Under the pieces are notes generated by a model, which saw only the letters and a program-made list of their open reading frames with translations, did not search any database and had not been told where the DNA came from. Below are positions 46,601 through 59,710 of a stretch of DNA of 64,000 bases, in pieces; positions within the stretch are counted from its first letter, which is position 1; every line of letters begins with the position of its first letter. The stretch is from Megaleporinus macrocephalus (lineage: Eukaryota; Chordata; Actinopteri; Characiformes; Anostomidae): assembly GCA_021613375.1 (NCBI GenBank), contig CM038720.1:14539962-14603961 (forward strand), in the 5' to 3' direction. The translations under genes and the position numbers were made by a program.

Positions 46601-46674
46601 AGCATGCCAGTCAGATGAGGGAATATGCTAAGCCGCAGAAAAGTATCGGCGCTGTCTAATGAAAAACAAGTATC
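43617..46674. other. Intronic sequence without a further gene
   Basis: No exon was recognised. The part from 44000 to 45450 is of mixed composition with few repeats. A short AAT run lies near 45835-45860, and a TG run lies at 46559-46575. Confidence 0.4.
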
Positions 46675-46865
46675 TCGAAAATGGCAACTTTACAGGAGAG
46701 ACCAAAAACATACTTTACTTTCAGTGGAAGTCAATGGAACCAGAAGTTTGATTAGATTTTCACACAATGTAAATGCCCAGTGATCTGTTCAAATGATATG
46801 GAAAACATAAAATCGACATAAATGGATGTGCATGTCATATCATTAGACAGCGATGATATACATTT
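46675..46865 (+). repeat. Dispersed repeat family C, copy
   Basis: Blocks cgaaaatggcaactttacag, ttcagtggaagtcaatggaa, ccagaagttt, ttttcacacaatgtaaatgc and ctgttcaaatgatatggaaa occur in the family order. Confidence 0.6.
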
Positions 46866-49800
46866 CTTTATTAAAAAACTCTTCACTAAAGTTTCTTATT
46901 ACATGTTAGTGACATCTTAATGGCACACACTGACTTTCAGATTGTGGAAGACATTTACTTTAAAACAATGAGACCTAATTGTTCACCGTGTAATGGAGAT
47001 ACAGGGATGCAGTCTCTCCTCCAGCTCTGAAATGTTTTGTATATTTAAGCTCATCACTGTCTCATTAATATCTTTTAAATAAGGTCTCTATACTTTGTTT
47101 TTTTAAATAGTTATTTTATGTAAAACTGCAGTTTAAACTAATTCAGTTGAATGGTCCATATATAGATGCTGTTGTAAACGAAAATGCCATGAAGTAGAGC
47201 TAGGATAAAGAAGTGTCTTAATTATACAGCATATAAAACAAACTGCCAGTGCATACGGGTATTTATACCAGCTAAAATATTTCAATTTGTTCACTTTCCA
47301 TCCCTCCATTCCATGTGATTTAAAAATACGTGTTGAAACCTATATATCACTGCTTGTTTTACCTTGACTTTTCTCAAGATTTTATTCTAACCTAATATAT
47401 TATAAAGGCCTGTCTCTGCCAAACCCCAGCTAACATGAAAGTAGACTATTCATACAGTTAACCAGGCATATAGATCAGTGTAGCTGCTGATTTCTTAATG
47501 AAGGTATACATACTACATATTACATTAGGATACTGTAATCAGTGTGCTGGTTAACAGTGAACTTTCTCATGCTGGTTATAGTATGTTAGAGTAGTTAACA
47601 CAGCAACTTTATACTGTCATTAATCTCTTAATTGATCACTAATGTAGATAACTACAGTGCTTCAAGCTTAAACTGAGCCACTACAGAAACTTTAGTGTGC
47701 AGAGTTAGCTAGCAGTGTTGTGAGTGCCCCGAATGAAACATGCTTTAAGAGGTTTGCATAATACATTGTAATACATAGCAAGCATAATCTGTTAATTACC
47801 CTCTTAAATGCTTACATTTTCATCATAGCGATGTCATATGTTATAGTATGTGTGCTGCATACCTGAACATCTCAAGAAGTCAAAGTCACTCTGGGTAGCG
47901 CAGTGACTCATACAAGGATAAACATAGCGGGTAGTTAAGTCTATAGCCAAACCACAGCTGTTCTGAGGTCAGCTGCGAAACCAGTCACTGCCATTTGGGT
48001 ATTCTTATTGCTGTTTCCACACTGAATCTCGGAAAACCCTTCTGACCTTCCAGATCTCAGTGTAATGCTGCAACTTACAGGTGGTTGCAGGGTGTAATTT
48101 TACCTGAGCAAATTCTCTCGCCGTTAACTTCAATTCGGTTAAACGGTCTAGTGCAGATTCTAAGTTTTCATTTGATACAGTAGTTCTGTGAGGAGACATT
48201 TTATTATTAATGCTCAATTTCAACAAATCATTATTATTGTTTGTACTATCTTGTTTTGCAGGAAGAAAAAACATGACTAGAGATTACTCTAGATATTTAG
48301 TAGTGTAGCACAGCTAAAGTAATAACAAGATTATTGAGAGACAGTATAATGATCTTGTCTTGTTTAATGTTGAAGACTTCAATTTTATCATCATTAATCA
48401 CAGAAGAACTGGCTTAAATCTACAGTCTGCTAGTCCCTCTTTTCAGCACGTGAGTCGTTCCTCAGCTGTAGCCCCCCCGTGCTTGGTTCTTCTTCTCATC
48501 AGAGAGTGTGGCTGTCCAGATAGCAAATCATCCCCCAACTCCAGCGAGAGGCAGTGTTATGCCCCTCCCACACAGCCCGCTGCTCAGGTCCTGCTCCAGT
48601 TGTGCTCCGTCTTGTCACAACCAATTCTTCATCTTACTGGAAGAGGCATTGGAGAAATGGATATTACACTCTGGGCTCTCACTATCTGGCTCTCTATGGC
48701 TTCAGTCTAAGAGAAATCTCTGAAATTCATTCATTAACTGTGAACGGAAGAGGCTTGCAGGATTTCAGGGTCCTAGTTTTGTGATCATGATGTTTGTGAA
48801 GCAGATATGTTTTTGTTGTTTTCACGCTGCAGCTGTTAACCTGGAGTATTAGGCAGATTTTAAACACCTCTGCAGTCACATGCTTAGTTGATTTTCTAAG
48901 TGAAAACAACACCTCTTTTACAGGGAACACTTAAATATGGTATTTTCTCTAGCATTTGGGAAATAATAGTATAAACTATCAAACATAGCACAACTTTTAC
49001 ACAGGCTCTATTTTGTATGTCTTCTTTTCTCTTAAAAAGCATCATAACGTGAACTTGTGCATAAGACTTTATATTAACAGGCAGGCTGCCCTCCAATCCA
49101 GTCAACTCTCATTATTTTTATATTTTCCACAGCCTTTCTAGAAAATACATGTGCTCTGTCAGTAGAATAGTGAAAAAGTGGATTCTATTGTGGATTTCAT
49201 GTCAGCATTTTTGGGTTGCAAATATAATTCTTGCAACAAACGTATTACACACATGTATGAGCTCTCTGAGCTAATTCCTCGTCTCTGTAATGGTAGTAAA
49301 TTTGGCGGGTCTGGTGATTTAGGGCAACAATCCACTGGAGGCTTCGTGTGCTGTTACAGTAGCAACACCTTTATATTTGTTTACATTGCACTTTACAGCT
49401 GCCACAGCTCAAAGTCATTTACAACCCCAAAAATAACATGAAACCCTCAAATCCAAAACAATCAAAGCTAGTACTATAGGGGAATAAAAATATCGAAAGA
49501 ACCTTTCCATGGTGCAAAAAGAGCCCTTCAATCATGTATGTCCATGTTTCTATATAGAACCTTTTTCTTTACAAAGGAGCCCTTGAAGAACTATCTTTTG
49601 TAGATGTTAATTCTGTATGAAAACTGTTTGCCAAAAAGCACGAGCACATTGTATCCCTGTATGCTCTACGATCCCATGAAGTGTCATGGTCTGACTTAGG
49701 CGCAAAAAATAGCTTTCGCATCTCACGCATTAACGTTATACCACTTGTGAAAAGCGTGTGGTGGAGAAGTTAGCAGGGAAGGTCCCTGACTTTCCTTGGA

Positions 49801-52344
49801 GGCACACACACAGGACACACTCCATGCGAGGTAGAAAATGTGTTTAATGGCACAAAGTCACCATCGTCTCCATTACTGTCCGGATAACTTAGGAGAGGTA
49901 CATCAGACCACAGCTAGCTCACCGTCCCGCACAGAGAACTACATCTCCAGCGTGCATGCGCAGTAGTGCAATACATGTAAAACCACCGTTACACACTAAA
50001 CCACTGAAGTTGGAGCAAATGTCAGATTGGCCAAATAATGAAAAACTGAATCTGTGCAGTAATAGTAGGTGCAGACAGCAAGTCAAACAGTGAGCTTTTC
50101 AAGCGTTTACTATAGCATGTATATTTAAAAGGTAAATCCCAACATCATGAGCAGATTCCATCAAATTCCCAGTTTCCCCAGTTCGCTGTTCAAAAGAAGG
50201 AGCGCTTACTAGCATCAAAATAGATTGCTGTGTATGTAACCAAGCTAAGGCTTCTCTAAACTGTTTCTCTGGACTGTTTTGCATTGTAGGCCATGTGAAC
50301 CAGAAATGCTGAAAAAAGACATAGTATAATATTTCAGTCCGTTTAGCTCACCTCTCCTCGAATATCAAATACAGTCATAGCATACTTCATAGCAGATTTC
50401 CGCCGAGGGTGCCGAGTCACAGTGACTGTGTTTTATCTGTTGTGCGCTGTGAATAAGGGATCTTACAAATATCTTTGGACCATTAATGACCGTGTGCAAG
50501 AGTCCACCCCTCATTTATTTAATTTGCCATGAAGTACAAGTAATTTATTTTTAGTGTCAAGCAAAAAGGCAGAAAAGATGTATTTAAAAGAGCATTACAC
50601 ATAAAACTCAACAGCTGACTGACATTTCCATGTTCTCAGTGTTCAGTGTGTCCACCCTCTGCCTTTATAACAGCATAAATTCTTTTCAGGTGACTCACAT
50701 TCGGGTTTTTTTTTCGAGAAGTCTGCAGGGATATTTTTCCACACTCAAAAATTCAGTCTTATCACCATCCATATTTGTTGAGGTCTGGACTCTGGAGTGG
50801 TTAGTACATTGTTCTGAGAAGACCAGCAGCTTCTTTATTTGATTTAGGCATGTTCCTTTTTTCTTGACAGCTAGAATTTTGGATGGACAGAAACAGCATT
50901 CCTTTCATGGAGATGTCAGATTCCTCTATGGTCAATTTATATAGTATTGTATATTGTGCCTCAACACATTTAAAACTGTACAAAAGAGCTTAGAAACTGT
51001 TTTGTACAACAAAAGGTGTAGACCGCATGGCCTACAGCCCTGAATCACCCAGATAAGTTCACGGGTGTCTTTTTTAAGATGTGCTCCAGTGTTGTATTCT
51101 CGGGACGTTACAGCTAACAGAGATAGTTTCTAGTTTTTTTTTTTTTTTTCTTAGTTGCTTTGTGCCATTCACATTTTTGGCTGTCTAGAACTCACAGGTC
51201 CCACATTTTTCTGGGCCGCTAAGATGCACTTTTCCAGTGTGGGCCACTGAAAATGCACAGCCGTCAACACTGGCCCTTACAAAGCCACTGAACCACACAA
51301 AGTTGTTATTTCCAAAACAAGTCTCCAGACCGATTCCAGTCGAGATCGGTTAGAGGCCTCAACACAGGTTGTGCTGTGGCTTGTGTTCGGCCTGCGTGCG
51401 TCACCGCTGGCCTTTGGATAGTTTTACGGTTTGGGTTTAGGGTGGGAGTGCAGAGAGGAGGGTGCTGTGGTTGGTACTGCCACATCACTGCAGTGGTGCA
51501 GTGCCCTCCTGCATCCTGTCCAGCCCGCTGCACTGCGCTCCGCCACCCCAGAACGGGATCGAAGTCCGTGGTGTAGGCTCTTATTTAATAAGTGCCAACA
51601 CAATCTGAATCAGCAAATCCTAAAGGCTGGGTCCGTCCATGCAGTAAGGGGTGTCTGGAGACGCTGCGTTTCAGTGCTTAACCGTTTTGAAGTGCCGGGA
51701 CGGGCGGTCTCACAGATCAAACACGGTGTTGTAATAGCTGACTAATAAAGAAGATAACCAGCAAGAAGCACATGCCCTCTTTTTCCACACTATTCTCCCT
51801 CTCATAGTTGTTGCCAGTTCCCACCTGCTCCAAGTTCCTTGTATCTCATGACTATCATGCTGGAAGGCCGTGGCTGCACCAAAAACTAGCATTGGCTGCA
51901 TTTTCTTCTTCCACATGCAGCAAAGGGCTCTGGGGTGGTCAGTCCATTGTTTTAATGAACACTAGCAACTGCATGGTCTTCTTAGCAGTGTGCTTGGTGT
52001 CGTTACCTTATTGTACAGTCAGTCTTCCAGATGGTATTGCATGATGTTCAAATCTGTTTGTACTTGTCAGCAATCAGTGTTGCCTTTAATGACGAACTAC
52101 AGAAGTTTTTATACGTCCTCAAACTTGAGCAGATCTTTAACCATTGATCCTTCAATCCTCTTAACTGACATGAATTGTAAAGTCTTTCATTTCTTTGTTG
52201 ATATTATTCTGCAGTCACTTCTTCAGCTCCTCTGCAGGTTTCTGTGCCCTGCTTTCTGCTCACGCATCAGAGAAAACACGCTCCACGTCTAGTCCATGTG
52301 ATTTATTCTTATGACCACAAGCCAGAAATCTGCCAAGCATAAAC
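46866..52344. other. Intronic sequence without a recognised gene
   Basis: No exon was identified. From 49480 to 49620 repeated phrases such as agaacctttccatgg and atagaacctttttctttaca resemble a small fish MITE, but ends are not clear. The segment 48420-48720 has three overlapping + frames and higher GC without a recognised product. The T tract at 51134-51149 has no clear retroposon body. Sequences around 50600-50980 and 51800-52070 read like decayed interspersed repeats. Confidence 0.35.
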
Positions 52345-52590
52345 ATTTTATCGCCGATCTCCAAAATCGTTGTTTTACAGGACACAACAAAATCTTTCTT
52401 AACTTTCAATGTAAGATAATGTAAAATGGGTTTTAGTCCATATGATTTTGGACCTTTTCTGTTGTTCTAATCATCATGAAGTTTTCACAGTATATAAAGG
52501 GCAGCCGCTGTGTTTGAATGATATAGAAAAATGAAAATCAACAAAAATGGAAAAACATGGATTTCTTTTGGACATCATCGAAATGTGTAT
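52345..52590 (+). repeat. Dispersed repeat family C, copy
   Basis: This copy is the most complete on the right side. It contains aatcatcatgaagttttcac, agtatataaagggcagccgc, gtgtttgaatgatatagaaa and acaaaaatggaaaaacatgg followed by atttcttttggac. Confidence 0.6.
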
Positions 52591-52931
52591 GGTTTTAACA
52601 CAGTCCTCTTTATTACTCACTCAGTAAAATGAATGACAAAAGAACTGCATTTGATATTAGTGTTGTTGCGATTGGTGAGAATTCTGAGCATGTCGATCTG
52701 CCGAACAGTCCTGAAACACAAACGCTGTGAATTGTAATGTTGCAGTGGATATATTCTGTGTTCTGTTTGTTTCTTGAACATTTAATGATGAATGTTTATT
52801 AATGTTTATTATTGGACTAAGAAGTCAACTTTAGCCAAATTAAGACCTGAAACAATGGCTTTTACTGGCTCACAGGGCTAGTTTTAGAAAACAGGTGAAA
52901 CTAGGTTTAATTCTAATAAAAGTGGTTAACC

Positions 52932-52933
<2 letters not shown>

Positions 52934-53017
<84 letters not shown>

Positions 53018-53046
53018 TTTTTTGTATGTATGTATGTATATATATA
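52934..53046. repeat. AT microsatellite followed by a T tract and GTAT units
   Basis: About 33 AT units to 53000 are followed by 23 T (53001-53023), then GTAT repeats. Three simple motifs in direct succession suggest slippage or a retroposon tail as seed. Confidence 0.9.
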
Positions 53047-55687
53047 TTCTGTGATATATTGTGCTGCCAGCCTCTAGGACTGAAGTCTGACACCCAGACA
53101 CAGACTGCTCAGCCAGCCGGAAATATCCTCCCTATCCCTGCATTACAGCCGAGCGAGGAGGTTTTCTGTTCTCCTCCCTAGAAAATACTCTTGTTTTTGC
53201 TGCGCCAAGCTACTTTTTTCTGGGAATATATTCAGTCCATTTAACAGGAGATTTCAATTGCAGATGCCCTTCTGTGTTATGTTTCTGAAGGACATTTTGG
53301 TCTCAGTTGCAGCTTTTATTACAGACTTTTTCCATGAAGCGCACCTAAGCTTTTCAGAAAGATTTTGCCTATTGAATTTCCTCAGAATGTCAGTTGTTTT
53401 CAGTCCCAAATAATAGCATAAAACATTATTTTACAAGCAATTTTCTACCCTAATGTATTGGAAAGTGCTTTCATGCTAAGGTGTTAAATAGGGGAGGGTT
53501 AAGCTCAGCCTAATACATTGTTTTGCCTAATAACTGTTAATGAATTTTAGTCATATTAATGTTTTTTTTACAAGCAACCCATGTATGCTACAACTGCATA
53601 CATACATTTTGTTTCCAGCACCATTTTTGAATAGTTTGGCCAAAAGTGGCTAAAGAGTCCTTTTGCTCATAGGTGGTAGAAAATGCTAGGAATTCTTGGA
53701 AATCGATATAAAACAGACAAGCTTTGTAACTTAAATACATATTTATGAAAATATGATATAAATTACTGACTTTATTTTGGATCACAAACTAGGAGAGCAA
53801 AGATCAGCTTGACTCTATAGTTGTTTATATGCTCCAAACTGGGCTATAGTACAGCCACCGAGAGGATGATTAGAAAATGATATGTGAAAGAACAGATGAG
53901 TAAAAGCATATTGTACTTGTAGTTATTTAACTACATAAAATTTCCATGTTACATTTGAACCATGTGATTCAAACTGAACCAAACTGATTCAGATGTTCTA
54001 GTGTTTATTGGTGTTTGTAGTCTATTAGGTATTAGGAACTCCAGAGGACAGATCAAGATTTTTGTACAAGGACTTGCAATGTGTTACAATATTTGAAACT
54101 TTTGTAGCACCAGTGCTACTATTCTTTTTGTGTACACCTGTATTAAAGTGTAAGCCTAAAGTGGGCAGTTGCTTTCTGGCTCTTGGTACAGTAGCTCCCA
54201 ACTGATGAAAGAAACAGATTTAGCTCAAATAAACAAACATTGCTAGTCAGCAGATAAAATTGTTTGTATAACCCGTAAGAGTAAATGTATTTTCTACTTT
54301 TTTTTAATGCACATGCTTCAACAACTGAAAACTATCAGTGGAATGCGTCCAGTTCCCTTTGTTTAACCTTGTAAACTCGTAAACTGCCTATCATAGTCTT
54401 GGCTCCTCTCCGCGTCATGCTCTCAGGGCTTGGGTTTCGGAACCTGTAATTCATTTTGCTGTAGAAAAGAATCTGTATATAAAACTGATTATGATTGGGA
54501 TGTTGGGAAGAATTCAGGTCTGAATAAGGAAGAAAGCACGCACAGATTCTGTGCTCGGGCATGTCGTAAACCCCGAGCACAAGCAGCAGTGATCTCACAG
54601 TTGCCACAGTACTCTCTCCTGTGCTTATAAACGACAGTGCACATTTATAGGCTCTGTGACGTATGTGGGGCGCGCCGGAGGGGATCCTTGCAGACTTAGA
54701 ACTGAGTCAGGGACATCCCCTGCGATATCCCATGTGGGATCCTCATGGTCTCACACCTTCCTTTCCGTCAGCCATTCAGGCTTAGGCCTGTGATGTCACA
54801 GGGAGGGTTTGATCGGATTAGGGTTAGATGCTCTTCCCCTTGCCAAAAATGTCTAAATCCATTACCTTAGCCGTGTGCAGGGGTTCTCACACTAAGGATG
54901 TTCAAGCCACTCTGCCATAATCGGGCCACTCCTTGCACTGTAAGTAATGCGCGGATTAGTCACCACAGCGCTGACGGAAACTCCCTCCCGGGCTTTCGTG
55001 TCACGGCAGCGCTCAAATCCACAATGTAAATGAGGTTGCAGTCCTCAAGAACAACCCAGTGGACGTTCTCTGCAGTGGTCTTAAATCTTTAATCCTGAAA
55101 TAATATTCTGGCTAGATATAGTCTGCATATAATTGTATTATGTGATGAATAATTAGCTTGGATTAGTGATAGTTTTGTTAGATTCTTATGTGTCTGTTCT
55201 GTACAGAAACATTTTATCATGAGACCACGAAACAAAGGCATTCGAACTCTGAAATCCTGTCTTTTCCAACACCATGACTGAATTTAGGGCAATAGCTGTA
55301 ACAGAGCAACAGTTCTTAACTTAATATCCCAGTTTCAAATAATAAAACAGTATTATAGGAACATCATATCTAGTCCTATGTTCAGGAGCAGTGTCCTATA
55401 AGTTGCTATTATTTGACATTCTATTGATGATACAGTGATACCTTTTTATACAGATGTAACAGGTGGAAAAAGTTCACTACAACTGACATAATGGTCTTAA
55501 GTTTATTCCTCAAATGATTGTAAATTAGTGAGAGTGATGCTTCTGCTATCTGCAGTTTAGATAGTCCAAGACACTGTCCTCCACTTTTTTTAATACCTGC
55601 GTGTATTGATGTAAGAAACCTGTCTTATAAAACACCAACACTGTTGGGTTGTAATGAGAAGACAGAGGTGAACATATGGATATCTGT
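53047..55687. other. Sequence without a gene
   Basis: Ordinary intronic sequence. A GC-richer patch at 54650-54800 includes ggcgcgcc and gggatcc motifs. No exon was recognised. Confidence 0.4.
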
Positions 55688-56044
55688 TAGGAGTGTAAGA
55701 AAATAATGAAATATCGAATATACTGTATCGGCTCTCAAAAACACAGTATCCATACACAGATTCCTGGCAGACAGTGAATCATTGTGTGTTGTGTTTAAAC
55801 ACCTGACCTCTAGATGGCAGTGTTGTATCCATTTTCAGCTCCACTTCAACATTAACAAGCAGCACAAGGGCGCAATGCTATTGTAAGCATTGGCAAACCT
55901 GTTCATACAGCGGTGTGTTTTAATAGTAGGATTTGAAAAATCGCAATACATCATTATATCATAGTATATTGTGATATATTAAAATGTGGCCGCTGTTTCA
56001 CGATACGTATTGTATCGCCAGGTTCTTGCCAATACACAGTCCTA
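55688..56044 (+). mobile_element. Short CGATAT-rich MITE, copy 2, 357 bp
   Basis: It starts TAGGAGTGTAAGAAAA and ends CTTGCCAATACACAGTCCTA. Read inverted, the right end begins TAGGACTGTGTATTGG, so the termini match over about 9 bp. The flanks ATATCTGT and ATATTTAT agree at six of eight positions, a possible worn hAT-type target duplication. It is closely similar to copy 1 at 5735-6113. Confidence 0.68.
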
Positions 56045-56052
56045 ATATTTAT

Positions 56053-57439
56053 TAGGAGGAATGAGGTTAGCACAGATACTGGCTAAATCTTTGGGAAATA
56101 GACGCTGAAATTAAGGATCAATGATAAGCAGTATGGGGGATGCTGTCACAATAAAACAGTTTACTGACTCTTAATAACTAACTTTTTTGGTTTTACTTTG
56201 GTAGCTGTCTTGAAAACTTAACTTCCCCCCAGCCTGGCCCACACTATAGCATAACCAGGACAATTCTGAAGCCAATTTGCTTCTCCCAACAAGGCCTCCC
56301 GATATCAGGGTGAACCTAAACGATGACCTTCCCAGATTATCCTGTTGTGTCAGGTGTGTATAATCCAGTCTTTACTCCTCTGATCTTCTCCCTGTCCTGT
56401 TGGGGACGTCCCAATTATGAATAACAAATGTTAAACATGTTCAACATTTATGACTCAGTATTGTGGAGCATGTGGGTAGACAACGATTCTCTAGTTTGAA
56501 ACCGTCAACCAGCGAGAAGCAAGAAAATAGCAGTGGTAATCATTAGGTGACACACTCACACGCCTTGCACATGACCCCATTTGTTTTAAATAGTAAAACA
56601 AGATAAGTTTAAACGACAATGTTTAAACAAAGAGAAACTGACAAATCTAAATTCATTAGTTTGGCTATGGCTTGGAATGACAGGTGAAGAAGCTGAGTGT
56701 ATGGTCAGTCACTTGGCTAAGAGAAACAGAGACAGACGGCTACCTGAGAGATCTAGTTGATTCCTTTGGTGTGAACATCAGTAACATTTATTGAAATTTT
56801 GTGCAAACCATTCAAATAAAAACTGTAACTTTTACTACTCGTGATGAACTATTGTGCGGTGTGAACTTGGCTATGCACTTAAAACATCAACTGAAAAAAA
56901 GACTGAACATTGAACATTGATAATGTATGTCTTATTTACTTCTGTACTATTACTGCTAACTATTAACCAAAATCCCATCAGGCTTATCTGTCTGCTTATC
57001 TGTTAGGAAGTTGGTTAAAGAGCATTTGAACAGTCTCTCTGCCCCCTAGGGACATTCATTCCTAAAAGGGGTGCAGATATGTACAAAACTATTAAAATTT
57101 AAAAGAAAATATCTAGAATATAGTTTGTGACCAAGTTTGTCACAGTTTTTACGTTTACTGGCAAACCCTTGTTCCACATAATGAAAATTTTTCTACCAGT
57201 TAAATATTTTTTTCCATGAACCATATATCCAAGCCAAGGACCATTTAGGAACCTGTATTTTTAAGAGTGTAGGGCGTTCCCGTGGTCTCTAAATCAGGAT
57301 CATCACAAGGGTAAATTATCCCGTAAGCTTGATGATGAGGCACTGTGTCTGTTTACATTTTATTTTAAGGCCCTTTGGCTTATTATTATCTCTTTTTGTC
57401 CTCAGAATGAGGCCATTATTTCTCTACGCGTTTAACACA
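56053..57439. other. Sequence without a gene
   Basis: No exon. The end tatttttaagagtgtag near 57257-57273 resembles the terminus of a small fish MITE, but I cannot define the element. Confidence 0.35.
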
Positions 57440-57700
57440 CTTCATCAGGAGGAACCGGAGCCTGTTGGGAACTGTGTAAAATTTTCCATCTGGGAATGTT
57501 GTTTTAAGAATACATATTCCCAGATGCCGACGGGGTCACAGGAAATAATGGTGGTAGCCGGGGTGCCTCCTGCCCTGGGTTTGGCCTGGCAAGAGGTGAC
57601 TCAGCCGGGCTCCGAGATCCAGAGGTCGCGCAGTGGTTTCTTCTCACTACCACTGCTTGTAAAGTTTTCCTTCAGCAGCAATGCATGAAGGTGGCCCAAT
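57440..57700. other. Possible conserved non-coding element with an inverted repeat
   Basis: The stretch is GC-richer, non-repetitive and dense in binding-site-like words (ggaatg, an AP-1-like gtgactcag near 57597). It holds a perfect 11 bp inverted repeat, CATCTGGGAAT (57487-57497) and ATTCCCAGATG (57516-57526). The 119-codon frame at 57329-57688 covers it, but I see no known protein features. Confidence 0.25.
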
Positions 57701-58621
57701 CTCGCTAATTTTAGATTTTGATTACAGCTCTGAAAACTGAGAAGAACTTGAGTGATAAGGGTTGTGCAACACCACAGTACAGCCTGTGAAAGCTAAGCAT
57801 AGCCCCCTGACCTTTGCGAGGTCATTTTGCCTGGTTTTTAGCCGTTGCATTGTGCTGGGACATTGTTCCTTTCACAGCACCTACTTATTAGCAGTGGCAG
57901 AAGGCGGTTTATTGTAGCCACAGTTTATTTTTCTGCATTTTGTGTGACGCACAATGACATATTTACGGTAGTGAGGTGACTTAACCTTTTGTTCTCACTG
58001 AGCATTTCATCCAGGTCCAGGTGCCAGTTATTACCAGACCTGCTAAAGAAGATTGCTCGCTCTTGTTGAGACTTCATCATCTCACTAGAATAAAAAAACA
58101 ATCACTTTATATGTTGGAGTTACTGTTTTCTCCAAAAATAGCCTGACGTGCATGCTCAGTTTCCGGATGGAAAAACTTTAGAAGTAAGCTTGGTTTGAAA
58201 TCGTACTGCCAACAAGAGAAAGCTTTTAAACGAGACAAGACTATTAATAGTCTGTTGAAATGCCAAATCAGAGAGTTGTTTCAGATGAAGATCCATCGAA
58301 AAGTGGAAAGTTGCCTTTGCCTGATTTGTCTGCACTGCGCGTCTGCTGCATATAATTTGCATAAAGTTGAAGCCAGAAATTTCTCTTGCCATGCCGCGAG
58401 TCAGATCCAGTTTAAGGGGACCCTGACCACTTCTAGTTATATTTGAACATATCAGTGTGCACACAAAGAGAAGTCTATCTGCATTGGTACAAGGATTGCT
58501 GTGTGCAGATCTATTAATATCGCCTTTGTTATTTTCTATTTCTGTCTTCTGATATTATTGATGCTCTTCACAAAAGGTTGTTTATTTAAAATCAAATATC
58601 CCGCAGCCAAGACATGACACT
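57701..58621. other. Sequence without a gene
   Basis: Nothing recognised. Overlapping frames on both strands at 58156-58464 match nothing I know. Confidence 0.35.
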
Positions 58622-59413
58622 AGGGCCGGGGGGACACGTAGACAAAATCTATCACAATATCATGTCAATTAGCATAACATGCATCAATGCGTCGCAAAGA
58701 TGGCCGTGCCTACTGAAAACATGGTTTTATCCGGAGCACAAGCTGCAGCTACAAACGATCACTCGCGTGCATCTAAAGTTGTGGGAGTGTTTCACACAGA
58801 AACACAACAGTGTGGTGCTCAGTGAGCTCTGCACAGTGGATATAATCACAACAGTACAACTGCTATACTCGAGCCCTTGAAGCACAACATCCTGTAGCGC
58901 TTTGTCAACACATCAGCAAGACAGCACAGTAACTTCTGTTTACTTGTTTTTCTTTATCTTAGCAAATTAAGATTAACACATGTAACTTTTAGTAGTGTCA
59001 CTTAAAAAGTCACATTGCTAACCGTTAAAACACACGTAGCTGGTTCTCAAATGCCTCTCTGCCACATATATAGTCCACTAACTGTCTGATTTTGTGTGTG
59101 TGTGTGAGGCGTGTAGTCTACGTGTCATTTGTGCCTCTAAAAGTCCAGTCAGAGCGTAGACATTTAGTCTTTTTAAGCATTTATAGATCACGTGCGTTAA
59201 AGGTACCCTTTAATACCGTATGTCTAGCATGGCCATACATACTCAGAATCTTCCATTGGTTACAAATCCATAACAAAATAATAAAAAAATTAATTCCTAA
59301 CATGCTTACATTAGAGTAATCTAAAAATTAGCCATTAGATAAATCGACTAATCAGGGAAAAAATGAGTCGTTGGATTAATCAATTAAAAAAAGTAATCGT
59401 TAAGTGCAGCCCT
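58622..59413 (+). mobile_element. hAT element remnant with a BED-finger trace
   Basis: The left edge reads TAGGGCCGGGGGGACACG and the right edge, inverted, TAGGGCTGCACTTAACGATT, the terminus of a widespread fish hAT family with CGATTAATC subterminal repeats. The frame at 58614-58880 contains RVHLKLWECFTQKHNSVVLS followed by ELC, similar in spacing to the start of a BED zinc finger (VW-x2-F ... C-x2-C) of hAT transposases, with the second Cys lost. No convincing target duplication was seen. The element has lost most of its interior. Confidence 0.5.
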
Positions 59414-59576
59414 AACACTTTTGAGAACACCAAAAATTATAGATGCCTTTAAACTTTGGAGTTGGTGAAGACTGTTGAGAGCAGCTTGGACGACAACAAA
59501 AACAAAAATAAATCCTTGAGCAAATCAAGTCTCAGCTCTCGTTCAGATAAGCATACTGAGCTCTTTATTACATATT

Positions 59577-59710
59577 GTGAGAAGAAGTCATAAATTGGAA
59601 AAGATCATTATGCTTAAAATGGTTGAAGGTAAACAAGGAAAAGGACGACCAGCAGCAAGAAGGATGGATACAGTCAGAGGAATTATGAAAGAACCAATCA
59701 AAAGCCAGAA
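59577..59710 (+). mobile_element. LINE ORF2 C-terminal fragment
   Basis: The frame reads HKLEKIIMLKMVEGKQGKGR followed by PAARRMD. It follows the motif LEK-x-IMLGK-x-EGKRRRGRPRTRWLD found near the C terminus of some non-LTR reverse transcriptases. The conserved Gly after Leu-x and the WLD have changed, so it is a decayed fragment. Confidence 0.55.

Noticed and set aside
49800..49990. Possible LTR or solo-LTR (gaactacatctccagcgtgc)
   Set aside because: The phrase resembles transposon ends, but I could not find paired termini, a primer-binding site or a target duplication.
57329..57688. 119-codon + frame as a gene
   Set aside because: No domain, signal or homology recognised. The underlying block looks more like regulatory DNA.
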